Shown in pieces: positions 22,792 through 35,593 of a DNA stretch of 64,000 nt. Each line of letters begins with the position of its first letter. The first letter of the stretch is position 1. Below the pieces are notes generated by a model that was given only the letters and a program-made list of their open reading frames with translations, was not told the origin of the DNA and searched no databases. The stretch is from Taxillus chinensis (Eukaryota > Streptophyta > Magnoliopsida > Santalales > Loranthaceae), in the NCBI GenBank assembly GCA_023512835.1, contig CM042084.1:13851842-13915841 (forward strand). The letters are read 5' to 3'. The position numbers and the translations under genes were made by a program.

Positions 22792-25756
22792 ACTGCAGAA
22801 ACTACCGCCAACAGTTGCTTTGGCGTGGATGGTTTAAACCATACCGAGAAAGGCGCTGGGTGTGCAATATAGTATTTTGGTGTACCATTATGTGTGCTGC
22901 CCTATAGATGGTGGTTTAGCTTTTCCCTATGTATGTTTTTGGTAATCATTGAAATGTTTTCTTCGATCGGGTTGTTATTTTATGTGCAAGGACTGGTCGC
23001 TTTCTGATCATTTGTCGAGTCTCGGAAGTTATGGTTGAATGATGTAATGTTCTTCTGTAAGATTATAGTAAGAATCAAATCCATATTTGCATCTTTAGAG
23101 AAATGGCAAATCTCATTCGATTCATGTGGCCTTCTGATTTAGCGTTTCCTCCGTGTCTATCTTCTATCTATTTTGGAATGCATGGGGTGTCAAAAGACGA
23201 ATCATTTCGTTTCTTTCTTCTTGTCTTCTTTCTATGCATGGGGTGTATCAGGGATTGCTGATTTATGTTGTAGTTGGTATTCATATATACGAGGCCCCTT
23301 CACATTCCTTGTATTGTTGATATAATATTCTCTATTGAGCCGAGCAGTTTACATTAAATATCATTACGGCGCCCTGTGGGTGATTATCTTACATACATTA
23401 CGCATGGCCTATATATGCCTTTGCTTCTAACTTCAACCTTTTGTAAAATATTTTGGGCGTTATGTTAGAGGTTTTATAGTCCAATTTTACTGTATCTGTG
23501 AGTATGTTGCGTGGATTGTGTGCCTTTTTCTTACTTCGGTTAAAGGATACGATGGTGGGTTGTTTTGGAGTGATACGGTGCATGCTTCATGCTTGTTTTG
23601 GAGTTGAATATTTCATCGTCAGTATAAGGAACTGAACATGGGGAACCTAGACATCTAATATGGAGCGAGGAGAATAAGAATGTATAATTTATAAATAAAA
23701 TATATGCAGGTATAATAATATAATTTTTATATATAATTTAAGGCATTTGAGAGGGAGAGGGGAGAATTCTCTTGTCACGGATGAAAACAAATCCAGCCCA
23801 TAAGAACCTGCTCCTTTGAAAATCCGGCCATGGTTTAGCTCTGGTTCCTTTGTGTGTTTAGTTCTGGTTTGTCTGTATAGCACGGTTTCCTGCATGTTTC
23901 ATGTCTAGTTTATTTTTTGTTTTTTTTATATATGTTTATTGCTTCATAGGGCCTGTTATGATATGTTTTGCATAGGGTCTGTACTCAATTACATGTTCTA
24001 TGTTTGTATATATGTTTAGGGTCTGATTTATAGGTCTCCATTTATTTGGGTCTGTTTATATAACTCTGTTTCTCTGTTTTTCTTTGTTTTTGCTTATATT
24101 GTGTTTTTTATTTTATTTTATTACCTCTAAGTTTATATTAGTTTTGTGCTGGTGATTTTGTAACCATTGGTCCTATGGATGTCGCCTATCAGATATTCAC
24201 ACTTGATTTTTTTTTTACAAAACTTGTGTTCACCTTAATGTGTTTTCTTTTAAATAAAAAATATGTCCTCATTAATAAAAACACAAAAGGTCAAAAAATA
24301 TATTTTTTATTTAAAATAAATTTCTTTTCCAAAGAAAGAATACCACTTTTCTTTGCCTTTTAAAATAAAAACCTCAAAAATACTTTTAAAGCAAAAAAAA
24401 TGTTTTCGTTTTAAAATCAAAATTGTTTTTTTTTTTCAAAATAAAAAACAAAGGCCTTCATTAAAAAAAAAAACAAATCAAAACTAAAAATTATTTTCCT
24501 CTCCTTAAAACATCAGCACTTTCTCATCGAATAGGATTCCACCTTAAATTTTCCTCCATGATAATAATACTAAGAGTAGAATTTTCAACTTAAATAAAAA
24601 TACTAGAAAAATATTTTTAACTTAAACAAAAATATTAGAAAAATAAAAAGAGTAGAAATCCTAAGCCATTAAAAAAGACATTAAATATAGTTTTAGACAG
24701 GTAAAACAAAATAAGTAATAAAACAAGAAAAAACCTCTTAATTTTCAAGGTATGTACCAAAAGACCATTATGAAAGAGTTAGAGTCTTTTTCCATCAAAA
24801 GCCAGATTAGAATTTCACCTCCTAGAGGCCAAAACAAAGACAAAGCTTTAATTTGGACCACTGGGTTCACTGTGGTTCACTGTTTGCCGTAAACATTAAA
24901 CATGGTATTGTGATCACATTAGCTAATTAAAAAGAATTAATAGTGACTTTTTGATTATCATATCCCAACAAAGGAAATTCACATTTGCTATAGAAATTTG
25001 TTGGCGTCGCAGGGGTAACACGTTGCCCTCGTGAGCCCTTGGGATTGAGTTTGAGGACCATATTGCATTCTGCATATTGATTGTTTATTTCAAAAAGTCC
25101 GCTTCAATACTTCTAAAAATGGCAACTTCTAGAGGAATAAGCAGGATGACAAATAAGAGTAAGAACCAAAAAAAAGTGAGAACAAGGAAGGAAAGGAAAA
25201 ACGCCGCGAGATTGACTCTTTCTAGAAACATAGACCATGATGGAATCGGCCCCGTCCTCCTGCGTAGTTTATTATGACCAAAATTAATGTTCCTATTTTG
25301 GGGTGACGACCTTGGAGCAGAAATCATTGTAACAATCCATGTCGATTTCATAGCATATTAATTAGAGATTAATTATAAAATTATTTATCAAAACATCATT
25401 TTTTTAAAAAAAAACTTACCAGAAAAGAAAAGAAAAACACCTACTCTTTAGTTATTTATTTATTTATTTATTATAAAAATATTGTTCATCATTCCACACA
25501 CTTGTAAACGGGAAATAACCTCAATTATATATAATTATAATTACAAAAGATTAAATAATAATATTTTAATAAAAAAAAATATTATCCATCGCCAAATCAT
25601 AATACCAGCCCGATGTAACTGCCCACAATAATAAACACACAAACACATTTTAATTCAACATCATTGTACCAAAATAATAATAATAATAATTACTGTTGTG
25701 CATTGATTTAATTGGTTACTTTTAAACGTTATTAGCATGGAACGTTAAACGTAGAA
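22792..25756. other. 3' flank of KNOX and intergenic DNA
   Basis: 22792-23100 probably contains the KNOX 3' UTR. 23900-24120 is T-rich with repeated 'gggtctg' phrases, and 24170-24720 has alternating poly-A/poly-T stretches. No coding region is supportable. A possible SINE fragment is listed separately at 24999-25080. Confidence 0.5.
24999..25080 (+). repeat. Possible tRNA-derived SINE fragment
   Basis: 'tggcgtcgcaggggtaaca' resembles a degenerate RNA polymerase III box A and 'gattgagtttgagga' a degenerate box B about 30 bases later. No clear tail or target duplication is seen, so this is tentative. Confidence 0.25.
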
Positions 25757-25852
25757 TTGGCGGCGATGGCGATGACACCTCTAAATTTCAAGCCGAACAC
25801 GCCGACTGTTGGCCCTCCCTCACCCACTCTTCTTCTTCGAACCTTCAAAGAC

Positions 25853-25856
<4 letters not shown>

Positions 25857-25900
<44 letters not shown>
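25857..25900. repeat. (CT)n microsatellite in the esterase leader
   Basis: About 22 CT dinucleotides ending 36 bases upstream of the esterase start codon, in the probable 5' UTR. It lies inside an upstream ATG frame (25757-25975) that overlaps the main start in another frame. Confidence 0.95.
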
Positions 25901-25902
<2 letters not shown>

Positions 25903-25935
25903 TTCTTCTACCTGTGACCGTGGATTGATTCATTC

Positions 25936-28900
25936 ATGGCTCTCCAAGGCTCGCAGACGACGGCGAACTCAGTGATCTCCCATGGAGACGAACACGCGAG
26001 TCCAAGGGTCGAGAAGGAGAGACGGCACAAGAAGTACCTCCCGAAACTGAGCTGTTTCAGACCCGCCACCGCTGGTGTCGGCGAGGATCGGGTCGCTGAC
26101 ATGGTGGTGGAGTCCACCGCCAATCGTCCCCCGCCAACTCACCTCGTCATCTTTGTTAATGGTCTCGTTGGCAGGTGCGTCCTCCTCCTCGTCCTAGGCT
26201 CCTACACGCACGCACACACACACACCATGTCTATTTTTAGCAATGTGGTTTTTAGGTATAAACAAACCCAGTAGAGTTGGTGAATTTGATAAAATTTGGG
26301 CTCGAATTTTTCGTCTTAATCTTCAGCACTGGCTCTAACTTTGGTGCTTTAGATATTAGCTTATTTTTAAATTTTAGGGATTTTCCAAATTTTGGGATTT
26401 TAATGTTCATTCGTTAATTAGAGAAAATGAAAGAGTCTACCTTCAAAGTGTGTTGGATTTGGGTGGAAGATTTGAAAAAAGCTCCTAATGAGAATCTGCG
26501 AAAATAAAAACACATCTATCTATATAAACGGTGATTAGGCGGTTTCTGTGATACGTCGGCTGCAACTTCTTTGTAGGTCAATCCAATGTATGGTGATTAC
26601 CCTTTGGGTATTCCCAAATCCCAATATTTACAGGAGGTCGTTTGGTCTGTGACGTTTGCATTTGGGATGCCAATGAAAATTCAGGAAGTACAATCCAATT
26701 GCTGAAATTTAATAAATCTTCAAATTAGTTTGATTCGTTATGTCTCACTGTTAATTTGATTTATGGGTTATATTTATCTTGAAAGTGCATCCAAACCTGT
26801 TTGCAGTTGAGGCTCTGAATTGCATTCCTCAGTCTCAAGTCCATGTTTAGGTTCCCAAATGACCATAATGACATCCCCTTTTCGTCCATCATCGTCTTAA
26901 ATGTTTGCAGTGCTCAAAATTGGAGATATGCTGCAAAGCATTTCTTAAGGAAGTATCCCCAAGATGTTATTGCTCATTGTGAGTTTTCTACATCTTTTTT
27001 TTATTTAGAAAATATAGATGATTTGTTGTGGTTTTTTTCCCCTTAAAAATTCATTTTCTATATTTCTATGCATTCTACTAAATAAAATAAAATTAAAAAT
27101 ATTTGCAGATTAAACGTTTTCTCCAAGTGCATTTTTTATATATGCTACTGTTACTGGAGTTCAGTATGGGTCTGAATTGCATTGATGTAATTTATGACAC
27201 AGGCAGTGAATGTAATTCTTCAAGTCTAACATTTGATGGGGTTGATGTAATGGGAGATAGATTAACTGACGAGGTGTGTTATGATTCCATCATCCAGTGA
27301 GACTTATTCTTTTCCCTTAAAGCAGCTAAACTGTTAAAGAAATTATTGAAATGAAGATTACACTATTGTATTGTTTCTTTTCTTTTATTATGGGTTTGCG
27401 CCTAATTTGTAAGATTAATATTTGACATGTGCTTGAAAACAACGAAATTTTTTTCATCAGGTACTATCTGTTAGAGAACGTTACCCAAATGTTCAGAAGA
27501 TATCATTTCTTTGTCATTCATTAGGCGGTTTAGTGGCAAGGTATGCCATTGCAAGGCTTTTTGAGCCAGATGTCAAAACGGATTATCAGGGAAATGGGGA
27601 TCTTGGGAGTGATAAACTTGAAGATGCATGCCACGAAAAGAAATTTGGAGACAAAATCGCTGGGCTGGAGCCCATGAATTTTATAACATGTGCAACACCA
27701 CACCTTGGCTCAAGGGGGCACAAGCAGGTAATTTGTTTGCAAGCACTTCATAAAAGACAGTTTTTGTAAATATTATTTGAACACTGAGCCATAAAAGTTT
27801 ATTGTAGAAAAAAAATTCTATTATGTTCTTTTGTTGGATTGGTATTTTTCAAAAAAACTTCCTGAGGGCTCCTAAATTATTTTGACTGTGAAAGCTGTAT
27901 GCAGTCTACATTGGTTTTGATCAACTACCTTGCCTAAATTTGCTGTATTGTTCTTCTGCGGGGTTAGGATTTTGATGCTTGCAGTTTTCTTGAGTGATTT
28001 AAATTTAGTTAGCTGAATTAGCCTTGTATGGTATATTTGTTTTCCTCCTAATTTCTTACACAATGTATTCAATTCCTATTACATTTGTGTTGTAACTAGC
28101 TTATTTCATTCAGGTACCTGCATTTTGTGGCCTCTATCCCCTAGAAATTGCTGCGTCTCGTGCATCACAGTGCCTTGGAAGATCAGGGAAACATCTCTTT
28201 TTGACTGATAATGATAATGGAAAACCTCTTCTCCTTCAGATGACTGAAGATTCTGAAAGTCTTAAATTTATGTGAGCCTTATAGCCTGCTTAGAATTTGT
28301 TCCAACGCTTACAAGGGCCTTCTGCTACTTTGGATTACTCTGAAAATGCGTTGCATTTGCTATTTTTGCAGATCAGCTTTGCAGTCCTTCAAACGTCGCG
28401 TTGCCTATGCAAATATAGGTTTTGACCGTATCCTGTTGTGTGAGAATCATTTATACTTTTTAACCATTTTGTCCAGATAACCTCTTTATTTTAAGGATTT
28501 CATTGGCCAGTGGAAAGGGGAATGGCCTGGATATAAAAGTGTCAAGCTGAGCGTTAGCACTTAACAAACTAAGTCAAATAATATATATGCGCACCTAAAC
28601 CATGCTTTGCTTTTTCAAAGTAACAAAACCAGGTCGAACTTTAAAAATCTTATTTAAGTTTGACTTGTTTAAGTTTTTTTTTTTTTTTTGGCTTGTGAGT
28701 TTTTGAAACTTGAGTCACTTCAGGTTAGTAATAAGTCCAAATTTAAGCATCCTATTTTTAGTCATTTCTACATTAATTTAAGGTTGAGTTAACTCAATAT
28801 CAATTTGGATCTCTAATATAGGAGATTCATGACAATATTAAATTGGGCAGCTCATGAAAGGATGGACGAAGTAAATGTATAGTATGAACTGAGGAATGAA

Positions 28901-29701
28901 TCAAATTATAAATGAAATCTGAGTAATTTTTTTCAAGCTGTACACCAAGTGACTCACGAGTAGTTCAGCACATTTATAACACTAGAAACGGGTTATGAAA
29001 GAAGTTTGAGATAGTATGTTAATTGCACTTATTCTTATGCCTGCGTGGGGAAGTAAATGACTTGACATTTTCCCATAGATCTTGTGGGGTGGAGTACTTC
29101 ATCCCTCCGGAGAAGAAGTGAGCTTCCAAAGGTAATTCTAATCCCTTCTGCCGTACTTTAGTTTTTTGACCTCAGCCCATCTCACCCTGTCCATCTTTCC
29201 AGCGTCAACAACTCTCAAAACATGAGAAATATCCTCATATTATGAAGATGGAGAGAGCAAAATCCACTAGTTCAGAACAGTTGTTTTCCACTCGAGCCAA
29301 AGTAAGCAGGCACAGAACTGCTGATATGGAAGGTAAATCAGAGGGTAAACAGCATGTTGTTCGATATTGTCCTAATGATTGATAGATACTGGACTGTTTT
29401 CGTTCCTTGAACACCGCCATTTGTGACTTTTTTTTCTCCTATCCCTCCTATCAAATGCAGAGGAAATGATAACTAGTTTGACCAAACTGAGCTGGGAACG
29501 AGTGGATGTTAACTTCAGTGGAACCATACAAAGAATTGTGGCACACAACACCATCCAGGCAAGTTTCTACTCTACTTTATTTATTATTATAATTATGATC
29601 ATTTTTTTTTGTATTTTTATGTTTTTCAGGTGAACAGATATGCAATCAATTCTGCTGGAGCTGACGTGATTTCTCACATAATTGACCATTTTCTCTTATG
29701 A
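25936..29701 (+). CDS. DUF676 putative serine esterase (alpha/beta hydrolase)
   Basis: A 403-aa protein from ten exons: 25936-26174, 26911-26978, 27203-27273, 27461-27727, 28114-28271, 28372-28427, 29079-29131, 29203-29332, 29461-29558, 29630-29701. All phases agree. Residues ~69-79 'HLVIFVNGLVG' form the first strand and oxyanion turn. The nucleophile elbow 'FLCHSLGGLVARYAI' places the catalytic Ser at ~146. 'LEPMNFITCATPHLGSRGHK' and 'SFKRRVAYANIGFD' match the plant family that includes Arabidopsis At1g10040 and yeast YOR059C relatives, which act on lipids or esters; the substrate here is unknown. The ninth intron has a GC donor (CAG|GCAAGT at 29559). The start is the only in-frame ATG after a stop (TGA at 25915). 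There is no signal peptide, so the product is probably cytosolic or lipid-associated. Confidence 0.9.
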
Positions 29702-30400
29702 AGATGGTGCGGCCGTCTGCTTCTGTACTATAATTCATTGTTGTTCGTTAGTGGTGGTGGGCAAAATATAGCTGTCATCTGTGCTTTGGAATATATATAT
29801 ATTCATTTGTCCAAACAGCACAGAGACCAAAAGGGTGCTTGTTTAATATATTAATTTCGCCTAGAATCGAGCGTTCGGATTCGGGTATAAAATTGTAATA
29901 AACAATACGTGTATTATATATAATACAATATTGATTTAATGTATACATTATAAATATTATAATTTAAATAATGTATTAATTTTATTATTGTATTATTAAT
30001 GCTACTCATGGTCATGAGTGAAATTGAATTCAACCCAAGATTAGTAAAAACCAAAATAAAAAGTGAATTTTAATTCCAAAAGTACTATTTATCCACTCTA
30101 ATAATAAGTGAAAAGTGCATTAACGGTAATGATTTACAAAAATGACACCTATTATTATGAAAACAGTTAAATTAGGTCATCCATTCTTTATTGCAATATT
30201 TTTTTAAAAAAAATAATCATTATATTTTGGACAACGATAAACCATCTATTTGGGAACCGTTAAAGATCTATGGAAATTTTCTCACCTTAAACTCAATTAA
30301 ACTCGTTCAGCTCAGCTCATTTACAATGTAAACAATGATTTGAAAAGTATGAGAATGTTGATGAAGAAAACTAAAATAAATTCTATAAGTGGGAACCGAA
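29702..30400. other. 3' flank of the esterase gene, intergenic
   Basis: This contains the probable 3' UTR and then AT-rich DNA. No gene or clear repeat is visible before the retroelement remnant that begins near 30.4 kb. Confidence 0.5.
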
Positions 30401-32490
30401 AATATCATTTATTAAACCCTAAAAGGGGCATTAGTGAGGCCGAATGGCATTACCAAAAATTTATAATGCCCTTCATGTGTTCATAAAACTATTTTTGGAA
30501 TATCATCCTCTTTTGCTCAAATTTGGAGATATCCTGGCCCATAAATCCAATTTAGAGTAGAATTTGGCACTATTCATTAGTTCATCAATCACCGAAATTG
30601 GATAGTTATCTTTGACTGTAATGTTGTTCAAGGCTCGACAATCAATATAAAACTATCAAGTTCCATTAATTTTCTTTACTAATAGGATCGGTGAAGAGAA
30701 TTAACTATTACGTGGTCTGATCAACTCCATAATGTACACGCTCATTCATTAGCATTTCTATCACATTTTTCTAGTAATAAGGGTATCAATATGGCCTTAC
30801 ACTCACTGGTGGTATGTTTGGTAGCAATGAAATCTGATGGTCATGCAATTGTAGTTGTTCAAAATCACAAGAAAATTTGGTGAGGAGGCCCATATCAAGT
30901 GGATATTTGCACGGTTGATTGCTCCCAATAGAAGGAATATTTAAAAGAAAAACTAGTACCTTTTAAGGCATTGAATTCCTTACCTAATATTGCTTCCATG
31001 TTAGCACATCTTAAGGCCTTCAAGATATGGAAAACCCCTCCCACATTGAAAGTTATGTTTAATAGTTTGTAATTAATCTATCTTAATGGGTCTAAGAGTT
31101 TCAAGTTATTGTGCGCTTAATACCAGCTAACATGTTGTAATCGGAAGAACGTAAAAGTCTATTATAATGTGATAACCTTGAATGGTAAAGTTGAATGCAT
31201 GACATTGTCCAACACAATCTATTTGCTCTCAATTTGTGACCACAACTTTAACTTTATTATTTTAATTCATTAGCAATCAGAATTAAGAAGCTATATTTTG
31301 ATCGATGAAGTTGTGAGTGTTGCTACCATTGATTAACACCACAACATTCTTATCTTTCAACTTGCCCAATATGCGTATGGTTTATGGATGGTCAGCTCCA
31401 GCAATTGCATGAAAAAGATATTTTAGGAATAGCTCCATGATTTTCTTGTTCTCGGAAACTATCAGTAGCATCATCAGTGGTGCATTGAGGTAAATCATTT
31501 ATCTTGAATAGTTGTGGTCGCTCATAATGATAGCCATGAATAAACTTTCGCCACAATAATAGCATAATCCTTTATATTGAAATTCCCGTGCTTCTTGAGT
31601 GGAAAACCAAAAAGCTGTTGCTAGTAGGGGATTGGAGCTCTTGTTCATGTGTGAATTCAGGGTGGTCTAAGCACTCCAGTTGTGGAATAGGCCAGGTGCA
31701 TTTAATAATACTGAAGCATAAGTAGATTGAAATTGCTAGTTAGATTTTATTTAAATTTAGTTTTGCTCTTCAATCAATTGAGCCACACTTACAGTATTTG
31801 CCAAGGTTCGAGATTACTTAATTTTGACATTGAGACGAATGTTATCTCGAAGCTCGGCAATGAAATAACTGATCAAGAAATCCTCGGATAGGTTATCAAC
31901 TTGATAAGAAAGTTTTTCAAAGGCTTCTTCATATGTAGCCATGGTGGAGGTGTGCTATAGATGAATCAAAGCCTCATATGGGTCCTCATAATCTATTGGT
32001 CTAAAGTGGAGGAGTATAACTTTATTGAATCCACGCCATATGAGTGGGCCATGAAACTTTATCAACCATTAGTACCATTTGTAAGGCGATGCCCACTATA
32101 TAGAAGGAGGCCAATTGAACTTTTTGAGGAGGCTCAATATTTTGAAAATCAAAATAATGCTTAACTCTATAAATCCAAGCATTTGGGTATCGTCACCATA
32201 GAACTTGGAAGGGATAACTTTTGTCCATGACAGGGATGACCATTTATGGCATTGGAATGCCTAAGTGTTGGTGAATATGAGGTTTAGAGCTCCTATCGAC
32301 TCACAAAGCTTATAGCTCTATTAGCATGGTTTGTAAAATTTTTATAAATCTTATCAAAACTGGATTTATGCCGTGCCAAAATTTCATGGTCTTTATTACA
32401 GAATTATGCATTGATTTTACTATGAGTATCCATGATCATGATCAGAAGAGCTTCGATACCACTAATACAAGAGAATATAAATATAACTGA
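30400..32490 (-). mobile_element. Degenerate Ty3/gypsy retrotransposon, minus strand
   Basis: On the minus strand the order from 32.5 kb down is as follows. A degenerate primer-binding site near 32465 (complement reads 'tggtatcgaagct'). A gag-like region at ~31800-31950 with 'LSEDFLISYFIAELRDNI'. An aspartic protease trace at ~31300-31360 with 'VVVLINGSNTHNFID', where the family has VLIDSGSTHNFID and the catalytic Asp is Asn. RT N-terminal half at ~30440-30690 with 'CRALNNITVKDNYPISVIDE'. Several stops and frameshifts interrupt it, and the RT catalytic half, RNase H and integrase are absent. It is a truncated, dead copy of a different lineage from the one in the KNOX intron. Confidence 0.75.
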
Positions 32491-33405
32491 GAGAAAAATG
32501 AGAATTCTTGAAATTGATTCTCTTATACGATAATTTGGCCACAACTTAAATAATCTTACTTTAAAATGATACACAATCATACATTATTTAACAAACTCAA
32601 TTTAAGCGAATACAAGATCTTTGCACTCCTTGTTGTCAAGTATTGACACATATCAAAATGTTGTACTTAACTAATATCAAATTTAAATGCATCACATAAC
32701 TTTTATGTTTTAATTTAGGTTGTCTTGTTAGAAAAGATAATTTAATATATAATTGGTTCAAAAAAATTGAAATAAGTTGACCAAAAATACTAAACATAGC
32801 ATTTGAAACATAAAAGCATTAGTAGTAAATTCAACAAAAATTAAATTATAGTTAAATAATAATTAAAAGTTAAAAACACTCCAACAATATTCTCAACAAA
32901 ACTATTAATTAAATATCATTAGTTAAATATTTTTAACTATTGACTCAAATATCATTAGTTAAATATTTTTTAATCAAAATATAAAATCTTATTCAAATTT
33001 ACAATATTTTTAACCGATATGAATAAGGAGCAAGGCAATACCCACATCCGCTCAGTTTGCGTTAGTACTAAAATATCATGTGAGTTTAACTATCTCTTAA
33101 AATATAATTAATTAATTATATATATATATTTAATTATTCAATAATTGAATGTGTTTATTTTATTATTTAACTAGGAAAAAGAATATTTAATATAAAATTG
33201 TCTATGCTCATTTAACAGCGCCAAAACAATAACTCTGCAATCATCCCGGTAATTAATCTTCAAATAAATAAATAAATAAAAACTCAATTTGTTTTTAATA
33301 TAAAGGGCATTCCTTAAATCGCTTCAGAACCAGTTCTGCATTCTCATGTCTGGAAATAAATACTGTTTTCATTGGAAACTGCCCTCTTTTTAAAGAAAAT
33401 TAATG
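32491..33405. other. Probable LTR debris and AT-rich spacer
   Basis: It follows the PBS trace of the minus-strand retroelement, so part of it should be that element's 5' LTR, but no second LTR is available to define it. 'atcattagttaaatattttt' occurs twice near 32915 and 32950. No gene is seen. Confidence 0.35.
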
Positions 33406-33407
33406 AA

Positions 33408-33560
33408 GTGGCGTGTCAAAGTGGTGCTTCGCTGGTAACAGTGCAACCTACGGTTGCTCCTACGGATTAGGAGCAGAGGATTTTAAGTCCTAATTCTAAT
33501 ATTATTAAATTTTCAAGTAATTGATTTTGAGTTTTAGGTAGCAGGCAGTAATAAAATTAT
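33408..33560 (+). repeat. Possible tRNA-derived SINE
   Basis: 'tggtgcttcgctggtaacag' resembles box A and 'gaggattttaagtccta' resembles box B, with ~40 bases between. This is the layout of plant tRNA-related SINEs. No terminal poly-T/A tail or target duplication is obvious. Confidence 0.3.
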
Positions 33561-33721
33561 GTATTCGACCGTACTAACTACGGAATTTGTTTATTGAATT
33601 TATAATTGGGATTTTATTCGTGATAGATATACGTATTTAAATCGATTTGATGAATTTCATTTTAATTTCTGTTTTTGTCGATTTGTTGCATTAGTAGAAG
33701 ATATATGTTTACTTTTCGAGA

Positions 33722-34112
33722 TAAATTTTGATTCGAAAAAATATGAATTTTAGTTTGGAAAAATAGGAATTTTAGTTCAAAAAATTAGAATTTTGGTTAC
33801 AAAATAAAAATTTCGATTCAAAAAATATGAACGGTTGAAGAAATAGGACTTCAATTCCGAAATTAAGGATCTTAGTTTGGAAAATAAAGATTTTAGTTCA
33901 AAAAATATGGATTCAATTCGAAAAATAGGGATTTCGATTCCAAAAATTGAACTTCAGTTCGGGAAATAGGTCATTGGTAGGAAAGTAGGACTTTGGTTTG
34001 ATAAATAAGGGCTTCGGTTCGGAAAATAAATATTTCGATTCGAAAAATAGTTTTTTGGTAAAAAGAATAAAGACTTCGGTTTAAAAAATAGATCTTCGAT
34101 TCGAAAACCTAC
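33722..34112. repeat. Degenerate ~21-bp tandem array (about 19 units)
   Basis: Units follow a pattern close to 'ttcgattcgaaaaataggga', with lengths of 17-23 bases and substitutions such as 'ttagtttggaaaataaag', 'ttcggttcggaaaataaat' and 'ttcaattcgaaaaataggg'. The array is continuous, has no spacers and has stops in every frame. It is a decayed minisatellite; no coding or known regulatory role is evident. Confidence 0.8.
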
Positions 34113-35593
34113 TATTTTTTTAATCGAATCATCAAACTGAATTAAATCATCTCCTATCTACTGATTTTTGGGTTTTGTAAACTGTATCTATCTCCGATGA
34201 ACTTTAATTTTAGACAAAATCTTTAAATAACCATATCTTTGCGTATATTAAATCATTTTGGGCCTTTTTTTATTTGTAAGTATTAACAAGAGCTAAAACG
34301 TTCAAACCCCCATAAGAGGTTTGTCGTTCTTAAATTTTAAAAAAACGTACTATTTCACTTCTAAATTTTAATTTTAGCGAATTATTATATTTTTTAATAC
34401 ATTAACTCTCTAGGATCTAATTTTTTACATATTATTGTACCTTTTAAAAAGATGTTTAATGCATAAAATAAAATTTTAGCTTTTTGTAATATAATTATTT
34501 TTTTAATCGAATCAATTTAAATGTTACTTTATTTTCGATCGCATTATAATACAGTGTATTAATTTTTACTCATATTAGATGCCGAATGACATCCTAAACC
34601 AACACACGTAAATTTAAATCTAAATACAATAAAATTATTCGACCAAGAATATTTATTCTAAAATTATACCGTGTTTCCCTCATCGCAGGCTGATTCGGTA
34701 AGCAAGATATTCACCAACGCAAGCAGTGAAGCCAAACAGTAGTCTGTACGGCTAAAATATAAGATCACTCATATATATTCAACCAGATGTTTTGTAATTT
34801 GAGTTGAAATCGGACTGAGGTGGTACAATATCATTGCTTACGAATGATAATATACTATCATTGCAATGGCACACACGCTTTTCAATGTTTTGCATTATGC
34901 TTAAATGAGTTTGAGTTTTTTACTGCTGAGTTTACAAGCTTTGTTAAAAAAAGAAGAAAACTAAATAAATAAAAACTTGTATAAATTAGTCCCGTCTCAT
35001 GTGATTGTGTGACCCCGCATAGTCAAGCAAACTGCATGCATACGATGACAAGCCCCATCCTCTCAACTCATAGACTCATACCATGTATTTGCTTTCCAAA
35101 TGGGAATACAAAAACATATAATCTAATCTAATAATTGTCCTGCAATATAGTTGGTATGGTTTATTCTACTATTGGCAGTGGGCTTTTAAATGGGGTTGTC
35201 TGGTCCCGTACGTCCTCCACCTGCCTCAACAGTCATCTTCGTGGTTCATTTGGCGACCCATCCATCGAGGCATGTAGTGACCAGACAATGATGCCCTTCC
35301 TTCTTTCATTTCAATATTATAATCATAAACCTTCCCTTTCATCCCCCGTTCCATCACTCAACTCGCCCCAAAAAATAAAGCAACATGACATGAAAATGGT
35401 CACTCTCGTCTCCTCACTGACCCCATTACCAATCAACCCCTTCTGATTTCATTTTAAATCCCCGCTCCTCTCTCTCTCGCTCTCTCTCTCTCCCTCCTTA
35501 AACTGATATTATACATTTTCTTCCTCCTCCTCCTCCTCCTTAACAACAACAACAACACCCAACACAACACAATTTCTACTTACTACTCTCTCA
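34113..35593. other. Intergenic DNA and EPFL upstream region
   Basis: 34113-35100 is AT-rich with no feature. 35135-35460 is less AT-rich and open in one frame but has no recognisable domain. The CT-rich tract at 35465-35500, the CTC-repeat near 35525-35540 and the (AAC)n at 35543-35560 lie within 130 bp of the EPFL start codon and are probably leader sequence. Confidence 0.45.

Noticed and set aside
25757..25975. Upstream ATG frame crossing the (CT)n tract, which might fuse to the esterase as an N-terminal extension if the tract changed length
   Set aside because: The esterase frame has a TGA at 25915-25917, after the repeat and before its ATG, so no repeat length could give a fusion.
33722..34112. 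CRISPR-like array
   Set aside because: The units are contiguous without spacers, vary in length and lie in plant nuclear DNA; it is a minisatellite.
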